From positions 9,734,161 to 9,798,160 of the forward strand of contig CM045735.1 in assembly GCA_024760905.1 (NCBI GenBank): 64,000 nucleotides of DNA, read 5' to 3'. The notes beneath the pieces are model-generated. The model did not search any database. It was not told the origin of the DNA and saw nothing but the letters and a program-made list of their open reading frames with translations. The position numbers were made by a program, and so were the translations under genes. Origin of the DNA: Plotosus lineatus. Its lineage: Eukaryota; Chordata; Actinopteri; Siluriformes; Plotosidae. How positions within the stretch are numbered: the stretch's first letter is position 1; each line of letters opens with the position of its first letter. Below, piece after piece: positions 36,324-51,994 of this stretch.

Positions 36324-36783
36324 TCTTCTTTTCCTTTCGGCTTTTCCCTTCAGGGGTCGCCACAGCGAATGATCTGCCTCCATCTCACCCTATCCTTTGC
36401 ATCTTCTTCTCTTACACCAACGACCTTCATGTCCTCCTTCACCACATCCATGAATCGTCTCTTTGGTCTTCCTCTAGGCCTTTTGCCTGGTAGTTCCAGC
36501 CTCAGCATCCTATTACCAATATACTCACTATCCCTCCTCTGTACATGTCCAAACCATCTCAATCTAGCCTCTCTGACTTTGTCTCCAAAACGTCTTACAT
36601 GTGCTGTCCCTCTGATGTGCTCATTCCTAACCCTATCCATCCTCGTTACTCCCAAAGAGAACCTCAACATTTTCATCTCTGCTACCTCCAGCTCTGCCTC
36701 CTGTCTTTTCCCCAGGGCCACTGTCTCTAAACCATACAACATCGCTGGCCTCAACATCGTCTTGTACACTTTTCCTTTCATTC
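36324..36783 (-). mobile_element. RTE LINE 3' end with target duplication
   Basis: Minus strand encodes [59 protein letters not shown] and ends RVRWRQIIRCGDP, then a GAAGAAG tail. It is flanked by TTAGAACCTGGAGTAACT (36306-36323) and TTAGAACCTGGAATAACT (36784-36801), an 18-bp duplication with one mismatch. It is a short, 5'-truncated insertion. Confidence 0.93.
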
Positions 36784-37438
36784 TTAGAACCTGGAATAAC
36801 TGATAGTAACTAAAGGTCAATTCTTAAAAACAATAAACAATGTGAAGGAGGTTATGTACAGTACAGACTGATAGATATCATCATCCAGCACCTCGGTAAT
36901 CTGGGTCGGTAATCTAGGTCAACAGACAATATTCAGTTCCAGATGAAGAGTTAAAGAGTTCAAGTAAATGTGCACTTCTTATACAACACTTTTCCTTTAA
37001 CATTTCATGGCAGTACTTCTCATATTTTTTTTGTTGCATCACAAGACACCACATTGACACACACATGCACACAATTGAAAGATTAACTCCCTCCTAAATG
37101 CTATCTCAGTATCAGACAACTACACTTAAACTGATAGAAAAACTGAAGATCTGAAAACTTCAGTATAAACACATCATCTTAATCATCATCTTCATCATCA
37201 ATCTCTTCATCATCATCTTGATCAGGTCAGTGAGTGTTTCTGAGTCCGATTTCAGATTCATTATTTATTTAATTATTTGAATGTTCAATTATTTCCTAAT
37301 TATTCATATAAAAAGGGATGGTAAGAATCTTGGACAGAAGTACTTCTCTTTGTAATTATAGAATCTTAAAAAAATATATGCAGAATCTTTGTAATAGGTA
37401 ATGTAAATGTATTTTTAAATTATTTTTCCGCGATAAAG

Positions 37439-43196
<5,758 letters not shown>

Positions 43197-43338
43197 GAGA
43201 ACCAACACACGATGACCACAACACTATAACATTCCCTGTCGCAAAACTGCATTCCAATGTATGTGTGAAGTTTGTGTGTTTACATCACTGTTAAAGTTAC
43301 TTCCTGAATTCATTTCCAGATGTTTGATGCAGTTCATA

Positions 43339-43340
<2 letters not shown>

Positions 43341-43390
<50 letters not shown>

Positions 43391-43391
43391 C
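43341..43391. repeat. (CT)n(CA)n in itln 3' UTR
   Basis: About 17 CT units then 9 CA units in the 3' UTR, also present in inverted form near 61615-61660. Confidence 0.95.
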
Positions 43392-43558
43392 TGATTTGGA
43401 AGAGATTTAAAAGCAATTTGTTCTGAAGGTGAAATTCTCATCATATGATAAAAGGAATTCGAGTTTCTTGAATTCTCTAGGATTGGTGTGTATTTCCTCA
43501 TGTTCTTTCTTGCTAACAGTGTTGATGGTGTTTCTAACTAATCCTGGTTTTCTGAAAT

Positions 43559-43564
43559 AATAAA
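43559..43564 (+). promoter_or_regulatory. Polyadenylation signal of itln
   Basis: AATAAA about 360 bp after the stop. It is conserved at the mirror position of the inverted copy (61438-61433, minus). Confidence 0.75.
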
Positions 43565-43744
43565 GTTGTCAGCAGTTAGTTTGTTGGGTTTGTTCAGTGA
43601 TTAAATTACAGAATAATTTAGTGACCATCTGAATAACAGAGCAGCACAGTGGTGTCATGGTTAGCATGTCCGACTCAGTGGTTTGCATGTTCTTCCCGTG
43701 CTGTTTCACTGTTTCTAAGCTAAGGAGCTGATCACACAGGGTGA

Positions 43745-44400
43745 GCCAATGCTGAACAAAAAACCCCCAAGAAAACCAATCGAATGTGGATGTCAGTACA
43801 TCAGTGATGCAGTGCATGTTTGAGGGCGTGTACTTATGTGTAGTGCTGTATGGAGGAGAAGTCAAACCATGCATAACGTAATGCAACCGTCAAAAAGCAC
43901 CTGCTTGGAGAGAGACCCAGAAATGACTGAGCAGACATCTTAAATAGGGGAGAAGCCATCGGGTTGACCTGCATCAGGTGTGGCCGCTCTTCTCAACACA
44001 CCTCCAGCCTGTGCACAGACAGAGACAACAACAAGGCGACCTGACAGGGTGAGCACAGGACGGAACCCATTCCTACCATTTGCAGGAAAGGCACATCTCA
44101 AATCAAGGACATGGCCAGAAAAGTATGTGGAACTCAGTCTGACCGAATATATATGATGGAGATTTTTTGGTCCGTGACAATGTTCCATCCTGCAAAGCAA
44201 ATCTGTCCACTGGTGTTTGTGAAAACTGGAAAATCTTCATGAAAAATAACATTTTCCCTGAGTGAAGCCCATAGGTCAAAGAATTCAGGCCCAAATAGGA
44301 GTAGCATCGTACTAACTGTGAAAAATTTGTTGATGGTCTTGATTATGACCCATATCTTCTATATAGTAATCTTTAAAAAATGAACAAATGAATAAAAAAG
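43745..44400. other. Spacer beyond the inverted repeat arm, nothing recognised
   Basis: Homology to the right arm stops near 43740. The following 650 bp has no convincing coding or element signature; GGCCAGAAAAGTATGTGGAA at 44111 weakly resembles words in the 5S spacer (44780). Confidence 0.5.
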
Positions 44401-44671
44401 CAAGCATTCATTAATTTTCAAAAGAGCTTAATATGATTTAAGGTTGCAGGGATGGCTGGCGGCTATCTTGGCCAAATCTGGCATTTTCTCCACGGTATTT
44501 GATTGGGCTGACAATTTGCATGTTTTCGGATCTTGAAATGCGCTTCTACCAGGGGGCGCTACTGGCACCGTTGTCTTTAATTGGGACCAGCAGCACATCA
44601 TGTGTCTGTGTTAGTCAATGTGGTATGCCCACTTTTTTTTTTTTTTTTGGTTGACTTGATTGTGCTTTAAA
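44401..44671 (+). repeat. 5S-upstream repeat block (also at 57.7 kb)
   Basis: CAGGGGGCGCTACTGGCACC, TTGGGACCAGCAGCACATC, GTGTCTGTGTTAGTCAATGTGG and ATGAGAGACTGTACTTTAAG match 57700-58060 in the same orientation. Here it leads directly into the 5S repeat unit. Confidence 0.8.
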
Positions 44672-45690
44672 TGAGAGACTGTACTTTAAGACTATTAAAA
44701 ATGTGGGTAATCAGGAGCAGCACCCAAAACATCCCTATTGAAGAATGAACCGCCAGTCGCCGTCCCCCGCGACAATGGACATGGACAGAAAAGTATCTGG
44801 CAAGTGCTGGTATTCCCAGTTTTGCTCCAGAATACACAATGTCCCAATGAAGCACGAGCTCTGAGATTCCAACACCTTTGGACGGTATCTTATGTCCCTC
44901 TGTCCGAAATGTCCAGCCTTCAGCTGTCTCATCTCCACAAGTCACTGGATCCCTCAGCCAGAATATGAAAGTATGTTTTCTATCCACCCACAAATTTCAC
45001 CTCTGAGAGTCTATTTCGGATTTCTTTAAATAGAGCATTTTCGATTGCTGCTCTCGTTTACGGCCATACCACCCTGAGAACGCCCGATCTCGTCTGATCT
45101 CGGAAGCTAAGCAGGGTCGGGCCTGGTTAGTACTTGGATGGGAGACCGCCTGGGAATACCAGGTGCTGTAAGCTTTTCATTTCCTTCTTTAACTTTCAAT
45201 TGTTGTGATGCTTCCTGGAAAGAAGAACAGAATTCATCTCTAAAATACTGCATTTTTTAATTTTTTTTTTAATTTTTTTTATTTTATTGTGTTGAATCAA
45301 GAGGAATATCTCGCACTGGCCATTGTGCGTTTGCCAGAGCTGGGACATGAAGCTGAACAAACCGTCTCTTAAACTGCAATACCAGCGCTAGCCGCTAGGG
45401 GCAAACTACAAATTACTGTACTTCGACTGCAATTCAAAATGGATAAATTTCTCACAGAAATACCGAGTCAAGCGACCCCACACCCCCCCAAACGACCACC
45501 ACCACCACCATCAAGTGGTTTTGGTTGCTTCACTAAATTATGTCCTACTTATCTATTTTGTTCAGAATTGTTTTCTAACTGTCTCTCCGAATTACTGTAG
45601 TAATATAAAATTGAAACTATTAAAATCGATGATACAGAGCATGTATAACCGTTAAACTCACAAGAAGCATATGGACGCAATAAAAATTAT
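44672..45690 (+). repeat. 5S rDNA-type unit 1 (direct repeat of 54.63-55.62 kb)
   Basis: From GACTGTACTTTAAGACTATT through the 5S gene to CTCACAAGAAGCATAT near 45670, the order and most of the sequence match 54634-55615. Differences are scattered substitutions and small indels, e.g. T-rich and A-rich runs after the gene. The spacer carries no other RNA gene I can recognise. Confidence 0.85.
45056..45175 (+). rRNA. 5S ribosomal RNA (copy 1)
   Basis: 120-nt match to vertebrate 5S rRNA. It has the internal Pol III promoter: A box AAGCTAAGCAGGG, intermediate element and C box TGGATGGGAGACCGCCTGGG. It ends in TTTT at 45174-45177. TTTAAATA lies about 30 bp upstream, an upstream Pol III element common in fish 5S genes. 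Two points differ from the usual sequence: GAGAACG for GAACACG, and a GTTTACGG start, which gives a G-U pair in the terminal stem. It may be functional or a dispersed variant copy. Confidence 0.93.
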
Positions 45691-46014
45691 ACCTATACAG
45701 TATATTAGGGGTGCTTATTACCTAGATTTTATGTACTTATTGTGATATATGGTGATTTCTAGCATGTATTGTGATATGTATTGCGATATCTTGCAACAAA
45801 TTAAAAGTGAGCCTGTTTTTGGCAGTATTCTTTTTTCAAAAAGTGAAATCAACAACATTAAAAAACTTTGTTTTTCGTCATTAAAATAAAAATTCTAAGC
45901 ATCAGAAAAAATCTACTTGTGAAAATGTATTGTTTTACCTTTGGCACAAACATTAACACTGAAATAGATTTGCATATTATTATTGTGGATGCTTATATAG
46001 TGCAATTTCATACA

Positions 46015-46242
46015 CACATATGCTCAATGCACATGAGACCCCAGTGCTCCCTGCACTCCAGGTACCCATTGCCACTGTATGGCACCAGTTGTTGCATTGT
46101 TCGATCCGTTTGATGCTGAGTGCCAAGCAGGAAGCAACAACTCCCAAATTTTAATGGCTCATGGTATGACACAGCTGGATTTGAACACTGACCTTCCAGA
46201 GGATAAAGCAGATGCTCTATCAACTGAGCTAAATCCCTAGCA
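46015..46242 (-). mobile_element. tRNA-derived SINE, different family
   Basis: Minus strand: GGGATTTAGCTCAGTTGATA then GAGCATCTGC, and GGTCAGTGTTCAAATCC give good A and B boxes of a tRNA-like head. The acceptor stem does not pair, so this is not a tRNA gene. The body (GTTGTTGCTTCCTGCTTGGC, ACTGGTGCCATACAGTGGC) runs to about 46015. Confidence 0.78.
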
Positions 46243-46261
46243 TTGAGTAAAATAAGTTAAT

Positions 46262-46440
46262 TCAGCTGTGGGGGGGCTCAAACCAGTGTCGCTCCCTCAC
46301 GCCCAAGCCCGGATAAATGGAGCGGATTGCGTCAGGAAGGGCATCCGGCGTAAAACAAATACCAAATAAAAACTAAATATGCGAATCACAACAAAGAATT
46401 TCATACCGAATCGATCGAGGCCCGGGTTAACAATGACCGC
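46262..46440 (+). mobile_element. RTE LINE 5' leader fragment
   Basis: GTCAGGAAGGGCATCCGGCG and GGCCCGGGTTAACAATGACC match the leader of the RTE element at 2740-2920 (which is inverted). No coding part follows. Confidence 0.75.
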
Positions 46441-46496
46441 CACTGTATATTAAAAACAGTTTAAACTGATAAAGCATTTTTTTTGTATGCAGCCCC

Positions 46497-46500
46497 ACTC

Positions 46501-46583
<83 letters not shown>
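46497..46583. repeat. (TA)n(GT)n beside the copia 3' LTR
   Basis: A compound microsatellite directly abutting the left LTR of the copia element, which obscures any target duplication there. Confidence 0.95.
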
Positions 46584-46590
<7 letters not shown>

Positions 46591-46808
46591 AAACTAGTTT
46601 GACTTTGAGCGTAAATGGTCAATATATCCATATATAATATAATACACTGATCAGAGACAACGAAGCTATGCTGCTCTGGTTCAATGGTGGGCATTGGTGA
46701 GGGGGTGGCTCATCACCTTCGTCCCCTTTTTATTGCGTCATGTCAGGTACATCAAAAAAAAAATCTTACAGAAATTGAAATAAAATATTTCGAGGTTCAA
46801 AATTCACA
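46584..46808 (-). repeat. copia 3' LTR
   Basis: Minus strand starts TGTGAATTTTGAACC and ends near CTAGTTTAAAACA. It shares TTGCGTCATGTCAGGTACATC and GACAACGAAG.TATGCTG with the 5' LTR. Confidence 0.85.
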
Positions 46809-47018
46809 CCCCCAGTTGAACGATAAAATATTTCAAGAAACACACTATTTCGCAAAATTTTAACACAGCATGAATCAAAATATTACCCTCTAATTCTCTG
46901 CACTCTTAACACTTCAAATTCAATGTTTTCTAAATGTTAAACAATAAACAACTAACAAAACAATAATTCAAATTCTTACAACACTTCAAATATACAGTTT
47001 CATGAGTATTGTTCAATT

Positions 47019-48420
47019 TTAACCCATGAGATTGACTGCAAACAATTTCAACTTAGTTCTGCTGACCGGCTTTGTCAGCATATCAGCAATGTTTTCCTGT
47101 GATGGAACATACATCAACTTTACTCTACCATTGACAACGTCTGTTCTAATGAAATGGTATTTCACATTAATGTGTTTTGTTCTCTTGTGATGACTAGGAT
47201 TTTTACAAAGAGCTGGAGCACCTTGATTATCACCATGAATTGTGATACAGTACACTGAAAGTTTGTCTTATTGTTAAGGTCACTAAGTAACTGTAACAAG
47301 AAGAGTTGCTCCTGTGTAGCTGAGGAAAGAGCCATGTACTCAGCCTCACACGACGAAAGTGCAACAGTCTGCGGTCGTTGACTTCTCCATGACATGGAAG
47401 CAGTCTCACAATCACTAAGACTGAAACAGTATCCTGTGTCCAGTACTCATTCTGTCTTCACTAGATCCCCAATCTGCATCCACATAGCCAACTAGCTGCA
47501 GCTCATTAGTCAACACTCTGAAACACAGTCCATGTTCTAGTGTCCCTTTAATGTACCTCAACACGTGTTTCACAGCAACATCGTGCTCACTTTTTGGCTT
47601 AGAAAGATACTGGGGTAGTTTTGTCACAATCCAACAAAGATCTGGTCTAGTACATGTCATCGCGTACAAAAGACTTCCAACCATTTCTCTGTATTTTCTA
47701 ACATCAACCATGTCTCCATCTTCAGAGAACACTAACTTCAAATCACAAGGGGTACCTCTAGGCTTACAATCCTCTATACCATATTTGATCAACAGTTTCC
47801 TCAAATAATGAGATTGGTTCATCTTAATTTCACCATTTTCAAAAGAAAATTGAATACCTAGAAACCATGATAGTTGACCCAAATCTGAAATCCTGAATTT
47901 TTTACTCAACATGCTTTTCGCACTAAACAGAACATCTTTGCTGCTTGCTACAATGATTAAATCGTCAACCCAAACAAGTACAATGAGTATGTTGCCTTCA
48001 ACATCTTTTGTGAACTCACATGGGTCTGCTAAGGACTGCGTAAAACCTTCCTTAAGAAGATGGTCATGTAATACATTATTCCAATTGCGCCCACTCTCTT
48101 TAAGCCCAGAAAGTGACTTTTTCAAACGCCAAACAAAATTTCCATTCTGAAAACCCTTTGGCTGTTCCATGTACAACTCACAATCAACAGGAGCATTCAG
48201 ATAAGCTGTCTTAACATCCATTGGGTGTACAGTACCAACAAATCATACTGAACAGCTAACTGCATAATAGTCCTAACTGAAGTCATACGAGCTGTTGGTG
48301 CAAATGTCTCATGATAATCTATACCATCTCTCTGACTATAGACTTTTGCTGCATATCTTGCTTTGTGTCTAACTGAACCGTTAGGATTATCCTTAAGCGC
48401 ATACACCCAGCGTCCCTTCC
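47019..48420 (-). pseudogene. copia reverse transcriptase and RNase H, broken
   Basis: Minus strand: RHKARYAAKVYSQRDGIDYH and ETFAPTARMTSVRTIMQLA (48360-48250), a frameshift near 48225, then MDVKTAYLNAPVDCELYMEQ (48221). LVWVDDLIIVASS is the catalytic V-D-D box (about 47970), followed by LGQLSWFLGIQF, YREMVGSLLYAMTCTRPDL and LVGYVDADWGSSEDR (47480). After a break near 47415, RNase H continues with QTVALSSCEAEYMALSSATQ (47365), ITIHGDNQGAPALCKNPSHH and SQENIADMLTKPV. The longest frame is 268 codons. Confidence 0.92.
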
Positions 48421-49004
48421 CCCCACTGCTTCTCTACCCTCTGGTCAAGTGGTGACAGAAAATGTATCATTCTCTATCAAAGATTCCATTTTGTTCTGCA
48501 TAGCTTTTTTCCATTTCTTAGCATCTGGGGCGGATATAGCTTCCTCATAGGAATTAGGTATCCCAAACACTATTCTACAACAATAGTCAACATTCTCGTT
48601 CACAGTGTCAATGTCATCGTCGTTCATCGAAGCGCCTAGGTAGTTTAACCTTTCTACGAGGTTTACCATGTCCTTTGTCATCGTCCTCGTTGTTACCGTC
48701 ACCTTTTTCCTTGGCGTCAGGTATGTCATCACGAACGTCAAAACCTGTGTCATTACCAACTGCGTCATCATGGAAGTCATCGTGAACCTTGCCACCTACT
48801 ACCAATTCGTCATCACTGTCTGTCCGTGGATCAGCCTTCAAGATAGTAGCAAGTCTGTCATCCAAGAACTCAACACGTTGACATCTCTTAACTGTCGTTG
48901 TCTCAGGAAAATACACACAGTATGCTGGACTACCCTACAAAGATACCCTTTTTGCTATGAGGATCTAATGTCTGTTTTGGCATGTTGTCATACATGAAAC
49001 ACTC

Positions 49005-49968
49005 TCAACCAAAAATATGCATGTTGCTAACATTTGGTTGTCTCCCAGTGAACAAGTAGAAAGGTGTCTGACCACTTTGCTGGCTGTCACATCTATTCCT
49101 AATGTAGACAGAAGTCATTACCGCATATGTCCACAACTCTTTTGGCAATTTTGACTCCACTAACATACACCTCGCCATTTCAAACAAAGTACGCCAACCT
49201 CGTTCAGCTACACCGTTCTGATGTGGGGAATTGGGGGCAGTTTTCTCATGACACATCTTGTTTTCAATCAAGATATCCTGAAACTCTTTACAAGTAAACT
49301 CTGTACCATTGTCACTCCTTAGAGTCAACACTCTACCATAGGGACATGAATCTGCAAGAAACTTTTTCAAAGATTTATCGGCATCACTTTTTGCATTCAG
49401 AAAGTAAACAAATCTCAGACTAGAATAGGAATCACTGAAGGTGATAGCAGACTTAAAACCTTCTCTAGCTGTAGGAGTTATCGGACCTGCTGAATCAGTG
49501 TACACTAAGTGTAATGGCCAATCAGATTTGCTACGGCTTTCTCTGTTTGGTCAGAGTTTGCTTTGCTTCTAGACAAGTTTCACACTTAAACCTGTCTCTG
49601 TTAGTAATCTTCATGCCTGTCACAACTCTCTCAAGTTTCCCTACATCATTCTGATTACAGTGTCCTAGCACCCTATGCCATGTATATATATCACAGGCTC
49701 TAACACCATTTGCAGGGTCTTTATGATCACAATTAAAGAAATAGAGTCTGCCTTTCTTCACAATGTTGAATCTTGTACCATCTGCCGTAGTCATGTGCGA
49801 ACTTTTCGGTCCAAACACAATTGTCACGCCCTTCTCTGTCGCAGCTCTGACAGAGAAAATATTGTGTGGAAATGACAGGATGTACAAGGCCCTCTGTAGT
49901 GTAGCCTTCATACGCTGTCCTGTAGAATCACACCCTGGGCTATCCGCGTGCACGCTGTCCATCTGCAA
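49005..49968 (-). pseudogene. copia pre-integrase and integrase, broken
   Basis: Minus strand: WHRVLGHCNQNDVGKLERVV and FKCETCLEAKQT (49680-49550), the GAG-pre-integrase zinc finger. After a shift, MYTDSAGPITPTAREGFKSA (49505), LRSDNGTEFTCKEFQD and APNSPHQNGVAERGWRTLFE are the D-D-E integrase core blocks. The 48420-49000 stretch is the poorly conserved linker before RT. Confidence 0.9.
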
Positions 49969-51010
49969 GTTCGATCAAGTGTTCATTTGGCTTGAAAGTG
50001 TTGTCAAACGACGTGAACATAGATTTGTCATTTATGATGTGAGCTGTGGCTCCACAATCAACCAAGATACTGTTAGTCCCAGAGTTACTACAGTAGACTG
50101 GATCTGTGTTTGTGTCCACTTTGAATGCAAACGAATGATTCTCAGCTGGGGAGTTTTCTTCGTCATTAACCGCCTTTGCTGGCGTAGATTGATTAGATTC
50201 TCTCTTTTTCTTCTGGCACACTTTCTCTGTATGTCCATGTTTTCTGCAGTGTTTACAGAAGTTGCTAGGCTGTCTTTCACTGTTACCAGCACCAGATTTC
50301 CTTGAACACTGTCGGGCCGTATGTCCAACTCTTTGACATATGTAGTACTTTCCCGAGAATTCAGCATTCAAAACTTCATCTGTTTCCTTTCACCTAAATT
50401 TCTCTGTTACCTTGAAACTTCTTAATTTCACTTTGAAATCTTGAAAAGAAATTTCAGCATCACTCTGCATTATCACAACAGAAAAAAGGTTTGAAGCTGT
50501 CCGGTAATCCTTTCAGTGCCATAGCCACAATCATCCTGTCACTAATTGTTTCTCTGGCATTTCGTAGAGCAGTAACTATCCTCTCAGTTTTGATAATATA
50601 CTCTGTAACAGTCTCTTCCTCTTGTTTTGAGAGAGAAGTCAGTTCGGTGTATACAGTAATGAAATAACTCGCGGTTTGCCGACCGCAGCATAATGCTGCC
50701 GTAATATAGTCAGCGCTTTTCTTCCATTATCTGCCGCCTCTTGCATGACGAGTGCTAAACTTTTGTCGTCCAGAAACTGGATTAGTTCAGCAAAAGCTTC
50801 TTCGTTCTTGTTATCAAAACCTTCAGGTAATGCGTCTGTGTCCTTTGGCAACAAGGTGGTCTCTGTCAGCTTTCGGAGTTTCATGTAGCCGAGAAATTTC
50901 ACTTCCCATTGCTCATACTTACGCTCATCTCCGTCAAAAACTAGACTATCGAACTTACAAGACATCTTCAATTGTACTTCTGAAATGTACCTGGGCCCAT
51001 AACCTGTTAA
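49940..51010 (-). pseudogene. copia gag, zinc knuckle and protease, broken
   Basis: Minus strand: MSCKFDSLVFDGDERKYEQW then EVKFLGYMKLRKLTET (50965-50860), gag. YICQRVGHTARQCSRK and FCKHCRKHGHTEKVCQKKK (50345-50220) are CCHC knuckles; ILVDCGATAHIINDKSMF (50075) contains the protease D-C-G-A active site. Gag and pol are separated by frameshifts around 50400-50640. Confidence 0.9.
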
Positions 51011-51204
51011 ACTAGTTCGACTTTGAGCGTAAATGGTCAAGATCTTAAATATTCATAAGAGACAACGAAGCCATGCTGCGCTGGTTGAATGGCGGGCATT
51101 GGGGGTGTGCGACTCTGTCCCCTTTTTATTGCGTCATGTCAGGTACATCAAAAAAAAAATCTTACAGAAACAGAAACAAACTATTCTGAGGTTCAATATT
51201 AACA
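51005..51204 (-). repeat. copia 5' LTR
   Basis: Minus strand starts TGTTAATATTGAACC and ends CTAGTTTAACA (TG...CA), 200 bp, followed inward by GGTTATGGGCCCAG. Confidence 0.88.
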
Positions 51205-51208
51205 CTAG

Positions 51209-51814
51209 TGTCACGTGGTATGACTCCGCTGTAAGGGGGGGGGGTCTGGGAACTTCGAGATGGACCTGGTTGCGCATGCAGATCATGTGATCCAGAAACT
51301 TCGAAGAGGGAACTTTTTGTAACTTTGGGGAGGTTATATTAAGGACCTGGTGCTGACTGGCTCCAGCCTCTTCCTGTCTCGTGCAGCCTTTTCCAGTCTC
51401 TTCAATGCGCAGATCCTCGAAGGAAACTCATCGCGGCAGCTCATCTCATCCAAGACAGATCATGGAGACTTCACCAAAGTTTCGTCGTTTGGGACTTCTT
51501 CGCCAAAGTCCATCATCCACGTTCACCCACCGCCAACGCAAGTATTTTAATCATTTGTTTCTGTCTACATTAGAAAGGCTAATGATTACAAGCCTTTCCC
51601 CGCCAGCGCGTGCACCGCTTCTAAATTTACCATGCTGCAGGTGCTTGATGACTATGGGACCCTTTGTTTAATTTGTATTTTGTTTAGCTCTAAGATGTAA
51701 GTATTATTTTGCCTTGCCTTGTTTATATTATAAAATTGTGCATAGTTTATGTTGTGGTCTGTTGTGCTTTACTAATTTCACAGGGCAGTTTACTTCTAAA
51801 TTCCATACATAACA
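51209..51814 (+). mobile_element. Solo gypsy-type LTR (copy B)
   Basis: Begins TGTCACGTGG and ends CATACATAACA. It shares AACTTCGAGATGGACCTGG, TTTGTATTTTGTTTAGCTC and an overall 5'-to-3' match with the inverted copy at 12790-13367. It begins only 4 bp from the copia 5' LTR, so one element landed next to or inside the target of the other. (G)9 at 51235-51243. Confidence 0.78.
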
Positions 51815-51994
51815 CAGTGCAGACTGTCACAAAGGTCTTCAGCCAATAGAATTTGTTTTGTATCGCAATATGTATTGCTTGCATATTAGAAGCAGTTTAA
51901 ACTGATAAACCGGTTTGATTGTGTACATATACATATATATATATACACACACATATACATATATATATACACACACATATACATATATATATAT

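Larger units (their letters stand above)
46584..51204 (-). mobile_element. Ty1/copia retrotransposon, both LTRs, degenerate
   Basis: A 4.6-kb element on the minus strand with domain order gag, zinc knuckle, protease, integrase, RT, RNase H, the diagnostic Ty1/copia order. LTRs are at 51005-51204 (5') and 46584-46808 (3'). A purine-rich tract (complement of CCCCCAGTTG, 46809-46818) precedes the 3' LTR, and GGTTATGGGCCCAG after the 5' LTR is the likely primer-binding site. The reading frame is broken in several places and the LTRs differ by substitutions and indels, so it is old and inactive. Copia elements are uncommon in vertebrates but known in fish. Confidence 0.93.

Noticed and set aside
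36255..36803. 182-codon plus-strand frame
   Set aside because: Antisense of an RTE LINE fragment with target duplications.
46170..46240. Possible tRNA gene on the minus strand
   Set aside because: Good A/B boxes but the acceptor ends do not pair and a SINE body follows.
48668..50305. Plus-strand open frames over 100 codons
   Set aside because: Antisense shadows of copia integrase/protease coding sequence.
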